Source: Gammaproteobacteria bacterium
GTDB lineage: Bacteria > Pseudomonadota > Gammaproteobacteria > Pseudomonadales > Pseudohongiellaceae
NCBI GenBank assembly: GCA_026710425.1
Contig: JAPORB010000131.1
Span: forward strand, 1 to 39,039
Direction: 5' to 3'
DNA: 39,039 nucleotides
Shown here: in pieces, positions 37,367 through 39,039 of the stretch
Layout: every line of letters begins with the position of its first letter
How positions within the stretch are numbered: the stretch's first letter is position 1
The notes under the pieces: model-generated
The model's database searches: none
Told to the model about the DNA's origin: nothing
Seen by the model: only the letters and a program-made list of their open reading frames with translations
Translations under genes and position numbers: made by a program

Positions 37367-38884
37367 TTAGTCCAATCCGTCGTTGGCGGTAATAAAGTCG
37401 GACAGATCCTGCTTAAACTTGGCCAGCGAAGGAGGATGAACATACATCATATGGCCCGCCTCGTACATCTCCACTGTAATGCGTGAGCGTTGACTCAGGT
37501 CAAGATCCATGTGATTAATCACATATTGGAGTACGAAGTGCGGCGTTGCCAAATCAAAGTAACCTTGCTGGATTAGCACGCGCAAGGGCGGGTAGCGTGT
37601 CATCGCCTCGGTGAGATCGATGGCGGTGTTCGTAATCAGTGTTTCCTGGCCACTGGGCAGAGTGTGCAGCCAGTCCCAGGCTTCATAAATGCCACCCGAA
37701 ACTGAATAATCGCGGTCTACTTTGAATTCCAGATCATTGTTATAGTAGTGCATAAATCCCGCCTTATAGGCGGGATGCACGGCGGCATCAAAGGGGTCAT
37801 ATTGCATATTGTCCGCCACCCGGTCAATGCTGCGGCCTTTGAAGCGCGAATCAATTCTGCCAACGGTGGTGTCTTCGTTGCGCAACAGTTCCTGCACGAA
37901 GCGCGTATGAGGAACGCGCAGATTGGAGTTTTCCCAGTACTGTTCGCTCAAACCGGTATAGCGAGACAGCATGCGAATAAGCTCAGCCCGCTCCGCATCT
38001 GGTAGTGCAGTACCGTGCATCAATGCTGGTGCGTATTCATTGATTGCAAAATCTTCGACTTCACTGATGAACGCCAGTAAATCCTCCGGTCGATCTTCAA
38101 TTGCATGGTGATACCAGGCGGTTGCCGCCAGCGTCGGCAGATAAAGCGCATGTGGCAGGTCAATGGCGAAACGGTCCCGTGCGGCCGCCGCATCCATAAA
38201 TGGGGAAACCAGAATCACGCCGTTGAGACCGACACCGTAGTCCGCCAGCAATTCATAGGCGACACCACCAGTGCGGATGCCACCATAGCTCTCTCCGAGC
38301 ACAAATTTAGGCGAGTTCCATCGATTGTTGCGGGTGATGTAATTGACGATGAATTGGGACGCAACGGCGATATCGGCATCAACTCCCCAGAAGTCCTCGG
38401 GCTGCCCCACACCCTCTATGGTGGCATAACCCGTTCCCACCGGATCCATCATTACCAGATCGGCGACATCAAGCACGCTAAACTCATTGTTGACTGCGCC
38501 ATAGGGTGGTGGGCCAGTCACTTCGAGGTCGTCCACTGGGATCCGCCGCGGTCCAAGAACTCCCATATGCAGCCAAATCGATGCCGAGCCGGGGCCACCG
38601 TTGTATGCGAACAGCAACGGGCGATTTTGGCTCTCATCGCTATCGCGCACATAGGCGGTATAGCCAAACAAGCCGATATCATCCCCATCATTGTTACGAA
38701 TAATGTCAAGTCCGGCAGTAGCGGTGTATTCGATGACGCGACCACCGATCTCCACGCTGTGTTGGGTTGAAACCGATTTTGCCTCCAATGGGACCTCGCC
38801 TTCGTTGCTGGCAGGACTGACATCGGTCGCAGCGAACACTGTGGTGCAAAGGAATAATAATGGGATCAAAAGCAGTTTTTTCAT
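37367..38884 (-). CDS. Secreted serine carboxypeptidase, family S10
   Basis: From the ATG at 38884 (with AAGGAG at 38896-38901 upstream) the product has 505 residues. It starts with a signal peptide (KKLLLIPLLFLCTTVFAAT). The S10 alpha/beta-hydrolase triad is visible: the nucleophile in GESYGG (Ser199), Asp444 in GYFDLATP and His478 in EAGHMMY. The substrate-binding segment FAYNGGPGSASIW is also typical. S10 enzymes remove C-terminal residues from peptides and act in the periplasm or outside the cell here. It is a single gene on the opposite strand with no obvious partners. A TTG at 38890, 5 bases after the ribosome binding site, is a less likely start. Confidence 0.92.
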   Translation of the reverse strand: MKKLLLIPLLFLCTTVFAATDVSPASNEGEVPLEAKSVSTQHSVEIGGRVIEYTATAGLDIIRNNDGDDIGLFGYTAYVRDSDESQNRPLLFAYNGGPGSASIWLHMGVLGPRRIPVDDLEVTGPPPYGAVNNEFSVLDVADLVMMDPVGTGYATIEGVGQPEDFWGVDADIAVASQFIVNYITRNNRWNSPKFVLGESYGGIRTGGVAYELLADYGVGLNGVILVSPFMDAAAARDRFAIDLPHALYLPTLAATAWYHHAIEDRPEDLLAFISEVEDFAINEYAPALMHGTALPDAERAELIRMLSRYTGLSEQYWENSNLRVPHTRFVQELLRNEDTTVGRIDSRFKGRSIDRVADNMQYDPFDAAVHPAYKAGFMHYYNNDLEFKVDRDYSVSGGIYEAWDWLHTLPSGQETLITNTAIDLTEAMTRYPPLRVLIQQGYFDLATPHFVLQYVINHMDLDLSQRSRITVEMYEAGHMMYVHPPSLAKFKQDLSDFITANDGLD

Positions 38885-39039
38885 CGTCAATCGTCTCCTT
38901 AGGGCTTGCGCAAAAATAATTTGGTATTCTCAGGACTGGCAAGAAAATCAATTAGAGAAACTGTCTCAAGTTTAGACTAAATCTAGCTAATTCAGCTCTA
39001 TGATCCACTTTTTCCAACATCACGGCACCCAGATTGCCG
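38885..39039. other. Upstream region of the S10 peptidase gene
   Basis: This 155-bp stretch runs to the window edge and holds the minus-strand leader of the peptidase gene with its ribosome binding site. No other gene is seen. Confidence 0.4.

Overview
The window is a chromosomal segment of a gammaproteobacterium of about 50% GC. The gene order carA-carB-greA-yhbY-rlmE-ftsH-folP-glmM-tpiA-secG-tRNA-Leu(GAG)-tRNA-fMet-rimP-nusA-infB-rbfA-truB-rpsO-pnp is the pseudomonad-type version of a block conserved across Gammaproteobacteria, with tpiA between glmM and secG. Genus cannot be fixed from sequence reading alone. The TonB receptor and several exported proteins fit a free-living, probably aquatic, heterotroph, but that is inference.

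Layout. (1) 300-6111: a four-gene transport operon with a TonB-dependent outer-membrane receptor, an ABC ATPase and two ABC-2/DUF3526-like permeases, tightly packed and partly overlapping. (2) 6112-10934: an accessory island of broken genes. It holds an AAA ATPase with one internal stop, a C-terminal remnant of a type I restriction specificity subunit (hsdS) lying in an apparently empty stretch, a frameshifted zeta-toxin-like kinase with an apparently intact small partner, an hsdM methyltransferase gene with three nonsense codons and one poly-A frameshift, and a possible transposase scrap. (3) 10935-23590: the housekeeping block from carAB to tRNA-Leu, interrupted only by a 948-bp unexplained gap between glmM and tpiA. 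(4) 23574-25186: a small decayed island inserted between tRNA-Leu and tRNA-fMet. A 67-bp imperfect direct repeat, whose left copy starts inside the tRNA-Leu 3' end, brackets a higBA-type toxin-antitoxin pair. Beyond it are a C-terminal scrap resembling abortive-infection proteins and a C-terminal scrap of a P4-type tyrosine integrase. (5) 25195-34632: the tRNA-fMet/rimP/nusA/infB/rbfA/truB/rpsO/pnp transcription-translation-RNA decay cluster. (6) 34935-38884: a secreted protein of unknown function, a HEPT/MNT toxin-antitoxin pair, and on the minus strand a secreted serine carboxypeptidase of family S10.

How the parts work together. The core block supplies pyrimidine/arginine precursors (CarAB), elongation rescue (GreA), ribosome maturation (YhbY, RlmE, RimP, RbfA), membrane proteolysis (FtsH), folate and cell-wall precursors (FolP, GlmM), glycolysis (TpiA), secretion (SecG), translation initiation (fMet tRNA, IF2), antitermination (NusA), tRNA modification (TruB) and RNA turnover (PNPase, with S15). 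The accessory parts are mostly defence or stabilisation functions: type I restriction-modification, a zeta-like kinase, HigBA, HEPT/MNT and an Abi-like scrap. Most are inactivated, so the segment looks like a record of past defence-island insertions at two places: upstream of carA and at the tRNA-Leu 3' end. I found no clearly new intact system. The most rewarding observations are the remnants hidden in stretches that would normally be called intergenic.
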